Below are positions 11,136 through 20,400 of a stretch of 64,000 bases of DNA, in pieces. The notes under the pieces are model-generated. The model saw nothing but the letters and a program-made list of their open reading frames with translations, ran no database searches and had not been told where the DNA came from. The stretch comes from Phycisphaerales bacterium (GTDB lineage: Bacteria > Planctomycetota > Phycisphaerae > Phycisphaerales > UBA1924): positions 1 through 64,000 of the forward strand of contig JADJMV010000011.1 in assembly GCA_016709445.1 (NCBI GenBank), read 5' to 3'. Position numbers and translations under genes: made by a program. Positions within the stretch are counted from its first letter, which is position 1. Each line of letters opens with the position of its first letter.

Positions 11136-12552
11136 TCAGTGCGTGTGCCCGTGTCCGTCGTCTGACTTCGCCGGTGCCGCTGGCTCTGCGCACCGGGCCC
11201 CGCCACAAACCCTCGCAGTTGAGACAGGCTGAACGCACCGCTCACCGCGATCACGTCGCCCGGCACCAGACCGAGCTTGATCTCGACGACGCGGCCGTCC
11301 CGCACGCCCGTAGCAACATCACGCTTCTTGAAAGCCTCGTTCTCACCTTTGCCTTCCTTGACAAAGACGTACTGCAACGGCCCTTCCTTGACGATCGCAG
11401 AAGCTGGCACAACGACGGCGCTATCGCTCGCGCTGAGCACCACCGAAAGGTCCACGAACTGACCCTGCCGGAGCAGCCCGGCCGGGTTCTCGACATCAAC
11501 GATGAGGTGTGCCGTCCGCTTGGTGGCGTCGATCACCGGGCTGATGAAGCGCACGACGCCCTCGCCAACGACCTCGCTTGTCTCGCTCACGCCGCGGCGT
11601 ATTCGAACACTGTGTGGACGCGAGGAAAGGCGGTCAATCAAACCCTCGGGCACTTCGCCTTCGATCTGTACCGACTGGAAGTTGCCAATGGTGAGGATCG
11701 GCGCGCCCGCGCTCACGCCCACTCCGGGCCCCGCGGTGCGGCTGACAACCACGCCGTCGATCGGGGATACGAAGCGCAGCAATCCGGGCCGAGCGGGGTC
11801 AGCGAGCGGTTGCCCGTCGGAATCGGTATCGGTGGATGCCTCCGTCTTGGATCTGGGCAGCGTGCCACGGAGCGCATTCGCGGCCGCCCGCGTCGTCTCG
11901 GCTTGTCGCTTGAGCGAGCCGACCTCAGCCTTCGCCTGCGTCAGTGCGACCGCCCTCAGCCCGGCATCGGCCCTGAGCCTGAGTGCTTCCGCCTTCCGCT
12001 GCGCCAGCAGGTTGGCCGACACGCTTTCGCCCGCTTGGTCAGGCCGCCGCACTTCCGCCTCGGCCAGTTCGGCACCCTTGACCAGTGCAGGGGCTTCGAT
12101 CTCCAGCGATGCAATCTGCGACTCTGCCCGAGTGACATCGGAGAGCAGCTTCTCGTACTCCGACTCCAGGCGTTTGAGGTCGTACATGAGCCGGGCAAGT
12201 TCGGGGATGTCGAGTTCCGCGACGACCATGCCCTTGGTGACTCTGTCGCCGGGCTGAACCGCTATCGAGCGCACCACTCCGGCGTAGGTCGGCGCGATGG
12301 TGTAGGTGGCGTCTGGTCGTGACCTGACCATTCCCGTGAGGCGCACAACGTCTTCGACCTGACCAAAGTCGACCTCGGCGGTCTTCAGACCGATCGCCAT
12401 CCCCGTGGCCTCAGAGACTCTCTTGGGGGCGTTGGGGTCAAACGTCGCCCCGCGGGGCTTGGTTGTGGCCTTCGTGGGCGTAGACAGGAATCAGGATGGC
12501 GGCGGTCGCTCGCCAGTGCGCCCGCCACCAAGGTCGCGCGTGAGCGTGCCAT
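11136..12552 (-). CDS. CusB-like RND periplasmic adaptor (membrane fusion protein)
   Basis: The protein has a hydrophobic N-terminus (MARSRATLVAGALA, then AAILIPVYAHEGH in a shifted frame near 12500). It then shows the classic adaptor order: a beta-barrel/lipoyl start (VVRLTGMVRSRPDATYTIAP, YAGVVRSIAVQPGDRVTKG), a long coiled-coil hairpin (LMYDLKRLESEYEKLLSDV to about residue 200), the second lipoyl half (FVSPIDGVVVSRTAGPGVGV) and barrel (LLRQGQFVDLSVVL). The last residues shift frame and read AEPAAPAKSDDGHGHTH, a His-containing tail. The ATG at 12552 has GGAGGA 5 bases upstream. It joins the inner-membrane pump to the outer-membrane channel. The RND gene starts about 40 bases further on. Confidence 0.85.
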
Positions 12553-12728
12553 GGGATCCTCCGGAGGGGGTGGGGGTGAATCTCAAGAACGTGAGTTGGA
12601 ATGGGGAGCCATCGCGTCAATCGCGACGACGAGCGGGAATAGCGACGCAGTCCCGAGTGGATCAGCGCGCATCCGCGCGCATCGCCACCAAGAATGGCAC
12701 GGGTTAGGCCGAAGCCCAAGCTCTTTTG

Positions 12729-13217
12729 CTACACGATAAGCGCGCAATGCTGGCGCAGCAGCGATGTTGGCGGTCTTGCGGTCGCCCAGACATCGTGTCT
12801 ACTGATCGTGATCTGAGCCTGCGGAATGCGATCCGTGGTCAGAACCCAATCGAGAATCGCGATGAGCACCGGAACTGGCGGCTCAACGCTCGGCTTCGCT
12901 CCCGTGAGCATCTTCGAGTCGTGCTTGCCGCACGCGCAGTCGTTCTGGTCGTCGTGATGGGGACCGCACGGCCCGCTCTTGTCGGGGTGAGCGTCGTGAC
13001 CTTCCCTGGCTGAATCCGACGGGTTATCCCCATCGTGATCGTGCGTGCTCGCGTCCGAGTGATGGTGAGCGACCGCAACCACTGACCCACGTTCCGCATG
13101 ATCGTCGCAGCTGGAACACGCGCTCACCCAAGCGTGGAAGTTGCAGCAGCAGAACGGCACAGCAACCACCAGAAGGAGGGAAACCACGAGCCGGAATGTG
13201 CTGCCACGGTGGAGCAT
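12729..13217 (-). CDS. Small secreted His/Cys/Asp-rich protein
   Basis: About 162 residues; no family recognised. It opens with a signal-like segment, MLHRGSTFRLVVSLLLVVAV, directly followed by a Cys cluster (PFCCCNFHAWVSACSSCDD). The middle is packed with His and Asp (AVAHHHSDASTHDHDGDN, GPCGPHHDDQNDCACGKHD), and the C-terminal part is ordinary (PVPVLIAILDWVL). Such composition suggests binding of soft or transition metals outside the cytoplasm. It precedes cusB on the same strand with about 175 bases between them, so it is probably the first gene of the metal-efflux cluster. The start is placed at the Met of the signal segment. Confidence 0.55.
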   Translation of the reverse strand: MLHRGSTFRLVVSLLLVVAVPFCCCNFHAWVSACSSCDDHAERGSVVAVAHHHSDASTHDHDGDNPSDSAREGHDAHPDKSGPCGPHHDDQNDCACGKHDSKMLTGAKPSVEPPVPVLIAILDWVLTTDRIPQAQITISRHDVWATARPPTSLLRQHCALIV

Positions 13218-13530
13218 ACTGCTGGGGAGTATATCGGTCTCACGAGTAGTACGCCATGACGCCGGCTCTTGTTCGAAGTCTCGAACCTCGGACGCTGCCC
13301 ATAGAGGGGTTCCTGCCGGCACTTCCGGAGACCGGGCTGGACGGAAATCAGATGTTTGTCCCGGTAACGCTTCTAGCCCGGGCGTTGTGCCCTGCAGCGA
13401 TCATCTGACCATGCGGCAAGTGCTTTGGACTGCTTCAATGCTAAGTTGTCGCTGCGCGGGCATTCGATCAGCCCTTTGAACGGGCCGAGAAACGGCTGAC
13501 TGTGGCATCCAGAGCGGAGCCCGCGCGGTT
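13218..13530. other. Intergenic stretch between metal cluster and recombination module
   Basis: About 310 bases. I see no credible gene, tRNA or strong hairpin; short open frames here show no protein-like composition. It probably carries the promoter for the His/Cys-rich gene at 13217 (minus). Confidence 0.4.
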
Positions 13531-13920
13531 TCACCTTCCGTTCGCCATCAACACAAGCCCCCGCCAGCGCCGTCGCTGCTCGCGCCAGTCCGAGGCGGCA
13601 CACACTTTGCGCAGTTCGTGCTCGCTGACCGCATCGCGCTCGCGCTCAACGCGGGGCAGGAACAGCAACTCCTCCTGGATGTCCGGAGCCAGGCACAGCA
13701 GGTCCATGATCTGGCTGATCCGAGCCCGCGTGACCTGCCCCAACCGGGCGAGGTCGGCGTGGGATTCGACCTCGCCCATCCGAACCAACTCCTCGAACCG
13801 GATCGCCAGCGCCATCAGGCGGGCGATGCGGGGCACGTGGCCCGCTTCAACGGCGGGCGCGGCGGGCTCCACGCCTACGTTGACCTCTTTCCGGCCCGCC
13901 GCCCCCCGCGTGAAGTGCAC
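13531..13920 (-). CDS. Small HTH-like protein of the recombinase module
   Basis: 129 residues. The core VPRIARLMALAIRFEELVRM is followed by HADLARLGQVTRARISQIMD, which reads like a helix-turn-helix of ParB/sigma type, then LAPDIQEELLFLP. Proteins of this kind often follow large serine recombinase genes in bacterial integrative elements; the pairing is the main support. It starts 48 bases after the recombinase stop and is on the same strand. It could act as a recombination directionality or regulatory factor, which is inference. The N-terminal ~30 residues look unstructured, and an internal start at a later GTG is possible. Confidence 0.6.
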   Translation of the reverse strand: MHFTRGAAGRKEVNVGVEPAAPAVEAGHVPRIARLMALAIRFEELVRMGEVESHADLARLGQVTRARISQIMDLLCLAPDIQEELLFLPRVERERDAVSEHELRKVCAASDWREQRRRWRGLVLMANGR

Positions 13921-13968
13921 TGGAACTCGATCGTGACGTCGTGCATGTTTTCATGCGACCTCTCGTGC

Positions 13969-15497
13969 TCAACGGGTGCCTGGCCGAGCGTGCAGCCCGG
14001 CCGGATGGAACGTGATCGACACCGTCTTCTTTGCACCGTCGTAGTCCACCCGTTTGACAAGGTTCGCCAGCACGGCCGCCTGTTCCCGCGGGTAGAGCAC
14101 GTCCCACGACGCGGCGAACTCGCGAAGCGAGGCCGCGACGTCGGCCTGGGTGATCGACTCGTTCTCGATCTGTTCCGCCTCGGCGCGAAGAACCCGTGTC
14201 CGCTCGCTGGCCGTCGCCAGGCGTTCGTGGAGGTCGGCCAGCCGGGCGGCGGCGTTGGCGTCCGTGCCTGCGGCCATCGCGGCCTTGCGGATGTCGCCCT
14301 CAATCTTCTGGATCTCACGCGTGCTCGCCGTGTGGTCCTTGTCGATCTGGGCGCTCCGAGAGCGGATGCCGCTCTGCAACTGGCGGAATGTCGCCGCGAC
14401 CAACGCGGCATCGCCACCGATGTGCTTGATCCGGTCGACTACCAACCTTTCAATCTGCTCGGCGGGCAGGGAGCCCGAAGGGCACGCGTGCCAGCCCTGC
14501 TTCTGGGCGACGTAGCAGACGTAGTAGCGGTACGCGGCCTTCCCGTCTTTGACGCTGTAGGTGTGGCCCATCGCGTGCCCGCACGGCCCGCAGTGAATCA
14601 GCCCCTTGAGCAGCGCCCCGTGCTGGTTGCGGACGTGCATGCCGCCGGTGCGGCCGTTGTGCTTGATCGTTTGGAAGACCTGCTGCCACAGCCGCTCGTC
14701 GACGATGGCCGCCTGTTCGCCGGCGAACAGCTCCTTCTTGTGCTTGACCTTGCCCTCATAGGCCGGGTTGGTGAGGAGGTTGATCAGCAGGTGCTTGTCC
14801 CACACCCGGCCGCCGACCGCCGTGCCCTTGCGGGTCGTCCAGCGCTTGCTCGTGCTGCCGCGGGCGTTGAGGATCTGGGCCACCTTGATGAGGCGAGCGG
14901 TGCTCAGATACAAGTGGTAGACCTCGCGGACGAGTTCCGCCTCCGCGGCGTTGACCACAGCTTGCTCCCGCCCGCGGGCTGGGGCGCGAGGTCGTACCCC
15001 AGGATCGGCTTGCCGCCAAACCACTTGCCCTTGCGCTTGGACGCGGCGATCTTGTCGCGAGTCCGCTCGGAGATGATCTCGCGTTCGAACTGGGCGAACG
15101 AGAGCAGGATGTTCAGCGTGAGCCGTCCCATCGATTGCGTGGTGTTGAACTGCTGCGTCACCGATACGAATGACACGCGGTGCTTCTCGAATACCGCCAT
15201 CATGCGGGCAAAGTCCAGGAGCGAGCGCGACAGGCGATCGACCTTGTAGACCACCACGCAGTCGACCTTCCCGGCTTCGATGTCCGCCATCAGCCGCTGG
15301 CAGCCGGGTCGGTCGGTGTTCCCGCCGGTGAAGCCGCCGTCGTTGTACTGGTCCGGCAGCGCCACCCACCCCTCGTGCTTCATGCTGGCGATGTAGGCCT
15401 CCGCACTCTCGCGCTGGGCGTGCAGCGAGTTGAACTCCTGCTCGAGTCCCTGTTCGCTGGACTTGCGGGTGTAGATGGCGCATCGCACCGTCGGCAC
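13969..15497 (-). CDS. Large serine recombinase (resolvase/invertase family; frame broken near 14980)
   Basis: The catalytic N-terminal domain opens VRCAIYTRKSSEQGLEQEFN (nucleophile Ser in RKSSEQ) and has VVYKVDRLSRSLLDFARMM and the SERTRDKIAASKRKGKWFGG region. The recombinase domain follows (VWDKHLLINLLTNPAYEGK), with a zinc-ribbon-like part (LIHCGPCGHAMGHTYS and CYVAQKQGWHACPSG), and a C-terminal coiled coil. A missing base in a G pair near 14980 separates KPILGYDLAPQPAGGSKL from VNAAEAELVREVYHLYL. The GTG at 15497 is a guess: no stop separates this frame from the end of the DUF2924 gene. Enzymes of this type integrate or excise mobile DNA, and this one probably mobilised the metal region. 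Confidence 0.85.
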
Positions 15498-16053
15498 GCC
15501 GGACTGCTTGAACGGTCTGGATTGATAGACGATCTCTGCGTTGCCCTCCGTGGTGCCGGGCTCGTGGAGCCCGAAGAAGCGGAATCCGTTCCCACGCGAC
15601 CCGGTCACCTTCGCCGCGATGGCGCTCAGCGACCGGTAGACCTCTCCTCAAACTCGAAGCCCTTGGGCAGCACCCGGACGACACGGCGCGGCCCTTGCAC
15701 TCGCGGCGGAGGACCGTGCCGGGTGGCGGCAGCCGCCCGTCCTCTCGCGTGTGGATGGGCACGCTCACCACGCTCTCGCCATTGGCCCGGGGCTTGGGCG
15801 CGTCCGGCGATTGGGCGTGTGGCGGGCTTCGCCGCAGGTCAGCGTCATTGGCCAGTTCGCGTGCCCGCTGGCGGGCGCGCTCGGAGAGGTCCCCCTCCCG
15901 AAGCGCCTGCATCCGCCAGAGAATCCGTTTGATGAGCAGCACCTTGTGGTGCGTGCGAGTTTCTTCGCCGTAGACCTTGGCGTACCGCTGCTTCAGCTGC
16001 GGCACCGTCATCTTCTCCAAGGCCTTCTCGGCTGCATTCACATCGATCGCCAT
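15498..16053 (-). CDS. DUF2924 family protein of the recombinase module
   Basis: The N-terminus (MAIDVNAAEKALEKM, VPQLKQRYAKVYGEETRTHH) and the segment DGRLPPPGTVLRRECKGR match DUF2924 proteins, which nearly always precede a large serine recombinase. The C-terminal part changes frame near 15660 and continues VTGSRGNGFRFFGLHEPG, the typical family ending. In the sequence as given no stop follows, so this frame runs straight into the recombinase. The true end is unknown and the end coordinate is nominal. Function is not established; a DNA-binding helper role in recombination is inference. Confidence 0.65.
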
Positions 16054-16086
16054 CGGGGTCTCCGTTCTCGTGGTCTCGGGGGGGCG

Positions 16087-16356
16087 TTAACCACGCGACC
16101 CATCAGGGCGGGCATGCTCGGAGAGTTCAAGTCGAGTCTGAGAGCCTTCTTGATGCTCGATGCTCGGCCCCGAAATGGCGACCTGTCGCCGCCGGCGGCG
16201 GATGCCCTCGGCAAAGATGGCTGCGATGTTGTCCAGCCGCGCGGCGGGCGTGGTCGGGGCATCGGGATCAAGCGAGGCGGTTGGGGGGGTGGGGGCGGGC
16301 GCATCGTCCGTGAGCGCGGTGTCGTGCACGGGCACATCCTCCGTGAAGGGGGACAT
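16087..16356 (-). CDS. Small hypothetical protein ahead of DUF2924
   Basis: 89 residues, starting MSPFTEDVPVHDT. The first half is Pro/Thr/Ala/Asp-rich and probably disordered; the second half has LDNIAAIFAEGIRRRRRQVA, which looks like an amphipathic basic helix. It ends 33 bases before the DUF2924 start on the same strand. Short genes are common at this point in DUF2924-recombinase cassettes. I assign no function. Nearby shadow frames are GC-driven, so confidence is moderate. Confidence 0.45.
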   Translation of the reverse strand: MSPFTEDVPVHDTALTDDAPAPTPPTASLDPDAPTTPAARLDNIAAIFAEGIRRRRRQVAISGPSIEHQEGSQTRLELSEHARPDGSRG

Positions 16357-16692
16357 GCATCCGTGCGGGCGTGCGCTTGGCGCTCGGCTTCGCACCTGAT
16401 GCTGGAATGGGGCCCGCGTCCGTTGCGGGCCGTCTGCCTCTGAATACGCGAAACGGTCGGGGAGCGGCGCAGGGTCCGAATCTCACCCCTCGTTCACCCC
16501 GGCAGCGCGTTAACCAGACCCGCTCGGGCGTTGGAGAGCGCGGAGAGACTTTCGTCCCCCAACCCCGGCGTGGCGACCGAAACGGCGATGCGATGCCTCG
16601 GATTCGAGAGCGCCCGGCAAATCGCGGACTTTCAGGAAGTGCCACGATTCCCGAGAGATACGCGCGGTGGGCGAAAGGCCCAGACCGTTAAC
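16357..16692. other. Junction between recombination module and tRNA-Asn
   Basis: About 335 bases without a convincing gene. It lies between the first gene of the recombination module and the terminator of tRNA-Asn, where an attachment site would be expected. I could not identify a repeat of the tRNA 3' end inside this window; a second copy, if any, should be left of position 1. Confidence 0.4.
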
Positions 16693-16721
16693 GAGAAAGG
16701 CCTCTTTACGAGGCCTTTCTC
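16693..16721 (-). terminator. Hairpin terminator after tRNA-Asn
   Basis: Perfect 12-bp inverted repeat: GAGAAAGGCCTC (16693-16704), loop of 5, and its complement (16710-16721). It begins 3 bases past the discriminator position of the tRNA on the minus strand. The trailing T-run is weak (GTTAACG follows), so termination efficiency is uncertain. Confidence 0.7.
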
Positions 16722-16723
16722 AA

Positions 16724-16795
16724 GCTCCCGGGCTGGATTCGAACCAGCAACCTAGCGGTTAACAGCCGCTCGCTCTACCATTGAGCTACCGGGGA
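16724..16795 (-). tRNA. tRNA-Asn (anticodon GTT)
   Basis: Cloverleaf read on the minus strand: acceptor 5' TCCCCGG, D-arm GCTC...GAGC with AATGGTA loop, anticodon arm AGCGG-CTGTTAA-CCGCT with anticodon GTT, T-arm GCTGG-TTCGAAT-CCAGC, acceptor 3' CCGGGAG. No CCA is encoded. The acceptor pairs well for five base pairs, but position 1-72 is U-G and 2-71 is C-A, unusual at the very end of the stem and exactly on the side facing the accessory region. Confidence 0.9.
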
Positions 16796-17023
16796 TCAAA
16801 ATCCGAACACATCCTGCCCATGGGCAGGCCCAGAAGACTAGCATCGTGGTCTTGATCGTCAAGGCACCCAGCCCGGATGAGCCGAGGAGGCCGGTTTTCG
16901 GGCAGCCTCGAGCAAGGTGCTCTCCCTCGGCCTTGCTCCGACCGAATCTGAGGATAGACTTTCGGCCCTTGCCGAGGAGCGGCTTCCGCACGGCTCGGCC
17001 CGGCGGAGACTAGGAGCGTACCG

Positions 17024-17245
17024 ATGAAGACCGAAACACACCCCAAGTTCTTCAACTGCAAGGTCTTCCACAACGGCGAGGTGGTGATGGAGGTCGGGGC
17101 GACCGTCCCGGAGCTCCACGTCGAAGTCTGGTCGGGCTCGCACCCCTTCTTCACCGGACGCCAGGCCTTTGTCGATGCCGCCGGTCGCGTCGAGAAGTTC
17201 CAGCGCAAGTTCCAGGGCAACTACTTCCAGGCCAAGAAGAAGTAG
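17024..17245 (+). CDS. rpmE: 50S ribosomal protein bL31, zinc-free form
   Basis: 73 residues beginning MKTETHPKFFNCKVF. The family core is clear: HPKF at the start, VPELHVEVWSGSHPFFTG and FVDAAGRVEKFQRKF. The four Cys that hold zinc in the C+ form are replaced (FHNGE in the first pair, VEVWSGSH for the usual C-x-x-C in the second), so this is a C- type bL31 that should not need zinc. The single Cys12 is not at a ligand position. AGGAG lies close upstream of the ATG (ACTAGGAGCGTACCGATG). A strong terminator follows. Confidence 0.92.
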   Translation: MKTETHPKFFNCKVFHNGEVVMEVGATVPELHVEVWSGSHPFFTGRQAFVDAAGRVEKFQRKFQGNYFQAKKK

Positions 17246-17270
17246 ACCCGCCGCAAGCGATGATCCCCAC

Positions 17271-17305
17271 CCGGCTGGACCCTTGTCCAGCCGGCTTTGT
17301 TTTTG
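17271..17305 (+). terminator. Rho-independent terminator of rpmE
   Basis: Perfect stem CCGGCTGGAC (17271-17280), loop CCTT, complement to 17294, then CTTTGTTTTTG. It closes the rpmE transcript and insulates metH, whose own promoter must lie in the next ~120 bases. Confidence 0.9.
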
Positions 17306-17428
17306 TGCACGCACCGAGCCCCCCTGCACCGATTCCCCACATAATCCGATCAAACATCGACGTGGGTTTCATCCTATCATCCGCATGAACGGATATATCG
17401 CCTGACAAAGGACGGGAGACCCAACCCC

Positions 17429-20400
17429 ATGACCAGCCGCTTGCTTGCCCACCTTGATCGCCAGATCCTCGTCATCGACGGCGCAATGGGGACCGCGATC
17501 CACGGCATGGACCTGCAGGTGGAGCGCGACTACCTCGGCTGCGAGAACTGCCCGGAGATCCTGCTCAAGAGCCGACCAGAGATCATCCAGCAGGTCCATG
17601 AGTCGTTCCTGGCCGTCGGCGCGGACGCGGTGGAGACCGACTCCTTCGGCGGAGCGAGACACGTCCTCGCCGAGTTCGGGCTCAGCGAGCAGACTTTCGA
17701 GCTCAACCGCCTCGCGGCCGAGATCGCCCGGGCCGCAGCAGACCGGCATGCCAGCCCCTCCAGCCCCCGATTCGTCCTCGGCTCCATGGGCCCGGGCACC
17801 AAGCTCGTGACGCTCGGTCAGATCACGTGGGATGAAATGCTCGCCAGCTATGCCGAACAGGCCGCGGGACTGCTCGCCGGCGGCGTCGACGCCTTCCTGA
17901 TTGAAACCTGCCAGGACCTTCTCCAGGTCAAATGCGCGATCAATGCCTGCCTCGCGGCGCTGGACGCCAAGGGCAAGAGCCCGGGAGACGTCCCGATCAT
18001 GGTCTCGGTCACGATCGAGACCACCGGCACGATGCTCCTCGGCACATCGATCGAAGCCGCGGCCGTGGCCCTGCGGGGCTACCCCATCGCCTCCCTCGGC
18101 CTCAACTGCGCCACCGGCCCGACGGAGATGGCCGAGCACATCCAGCACCTCGCCCGTCACTGGGACCGCCACGTCTCGGTGGTGCCGAACGCGGGGTTGC
18201 CCGTGCTGCACGAGGGGCGCACGGAGTTCCCGCTCCGGGCCGATCCGTTCGCTGAGAGTCTCGCCAGGTACGTCCGCGAGCTGGGGGTCTCGGTGGTCGG
18301 GGGCTGCTGCGGCACGACCCCGGAGCACATCGGCCGGCTCGCAAAGCTCGTCGGCGGCACGCCCCGCAAACACCGTGAGCTCGAGCCCTACCGCCCGGCG
18401 TGCACCAGCCTGTACGCGCCCACGGAGTACCGGCAGGACACCTCCTTCCTCATCGTCGGTGAGCGGATGAACGCCTCGGGCAGCAAGAAGTTCAAGGAGC
18501 TGCTCGAGGCCGAGGAGTGGGACGGGGTCGTCTCCCTCGCCCGCACGCAGATGCGCGAGGGCAGCCACGTGCTCGACCTCAACGTGGACTACGCCGGGCG
18601 AGACAACGCCCGCGACGCGGCCGAGATCGTTTCCAGGGTCGTCCGGCAGGCCGACGCGCCCCTCATGATTGATTCGACGCAGGTGGGAACGATCGAGGCC
18701 GCCCTCAAACGGGCCCCCGGAAAGTGCATCATCAACTCGGCCAACTTCGAGGACGGGGAGGAGAAGTTCGACCACATCTGCACGCTCGCCAAGCGGTACG
18801 GCGCGGCCCTGGTCATCGGCGCCATCGACGAGGACAAGGAGGCCGCCATGGCCCGAACCGCCGATCGCAAGCTCGCGATCTCGCGTCGGGCCCATGCGCG
18901 AGCGACGAACGTCCACGGGCTGCACGAGGGCGACCTGTTCTTCGACCCGCTCGTGCTCCCGGTCTCGACCGGCATGGCCAGCGACCGGCGCAGCGCCCTG
19001 GAGACGATCGAAGGCGCCCGGCGCATCGCCAGCGAACTGCCCAATTGCCAGATGACCTGCGGGGTCTCGAACGTCTCCTTCGGCCTCAAGCCCGCGGCCA
19101 GGGTGGTGCTCAACTCCGTCTTCCTGCACGAACTCGTGGCCGCGGGGATGACCAGCGCGATCGTCCACGCCTCGAAGATCCTGCCCCTGAACCGCATCCC
19201 GGAGGATCAGCAGCGCGCCGCGCTCGACCTCCTCCACGACCGCCGCCACGCCTCGGCGGGGGGGACAGGCCTGCCCGACGGCGTGAGCGATCCGGCGTTC
19301 GACCCGCTCCAGGCGTTTATCGCGCTGTTCAAGGACGCCGGCACGGCGACGGCCGTCGCCGCGAAGAAGAAGGACCAGACGCTCGAGGAGCGGCTCCGCT
19401 CCCACATCGTCGACGGCGAGAAGGAGGGTCTGGTCGCCTGCCTCGACGAGGGGATGCGCAAGTACCGGCCGCTGGACCTGATCAACGACCACCTGCTCGA
19501 CGGCATGAAGACCGTCGGCGACCTCTTCGGCGCGGGCCAGATGCAGCTTCCCTTCGTGCTCCAGTCGGCCGAGGTGATGAAGACTGCCGTGGCCTACCTC
19601 GAGCCCCACATGGACAAGGCCGCCGGCAAACCCCGCGGCTCGATCGTCCTCGCAACCGTCAAGGGCGACGTGCACGATATCGGCAAGAACCTCGTGGACA
19701 TCATCCTCAGCAACAACGGATACACGGTCCACAATCTCGGCATCAAGCAGCCCCTCGCAAACATCCTGGAAAGGTGGAAGGAAACCCAGGCCGATGCGAT
19801 CGGACTCTCCGGACTGCTCGTCAAGAGCGTCCACGTGATGGAGGAAAACCTCAAGGAACTCAACGAACTCGGCCACCGCGTGCCCGTGATCCTCGGCGGC
19901 GCTGCGCTCTCCCGCCACTACGCCGAAGGCCACCTCCGCGCCACCTACGCCGGCCCGCTCTACTACGGCAAGGATGCGTTCGAAGGGCTCCGGTTCATGG
20001 ACCTGCTCGCCACCGGACAGCTCGCCAGCATGGACGCCGAGATCGACGAGCGCATCGGCAAGCGGTCCGCGGCCGAGCAGGTCGTCGCCGCCTCGAAGGC
20101 CCGGAGAGCCGCCTCCCAGAGCGCGTTCGAGGCGTCCAAGGCCTCGGGGGCCGCGACGGCCGAGCGCGCACGGAGCGAGGTCGCCACCGACGCGCCCATC
20201 CCCGCCCCACCGTTCTGGGGCAGCCGCGTGATCGACAGGATCGACCTCGACGAGATCTTCCCCTTCATCAACACCGTCGCGCTGTTCCGCGGGCAGTGGC
20301 AGTTCAAGAAGGGGCGGATGACCGACCAGGAGTACGACCGCGCGCTCGAGGAAACCATCGTCCCCGTCTTCGATCGCCTCAAGTCCAGGTGCCGGGAGGA

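Noticed and set aside
13373..13603. Short minus-strand open frame between the HTH gene and the His/Cys-rich gene
   Set aside because: It overlaps the end of the HTH gene out of frame and has no recognisable features.
13618..15249. Long plus-strand frame opposite the recombinase
   Set aside because: Composition is that of a shadow frame; the minus strand encodes recognisable catalytic motifs.
16531..16755. Small plus-strand open frame ending in the tRNA complement
   Set aside because: It ends in the reverse complement of tRNA-Asn and shows no protein features.
17306..17428. Possible riboswitch ahead of metH
   Set aside because: Only a short ATCCG/CGGAT hairpin is visible; I could not match a cobalamin, SAM or SAH aptamer.
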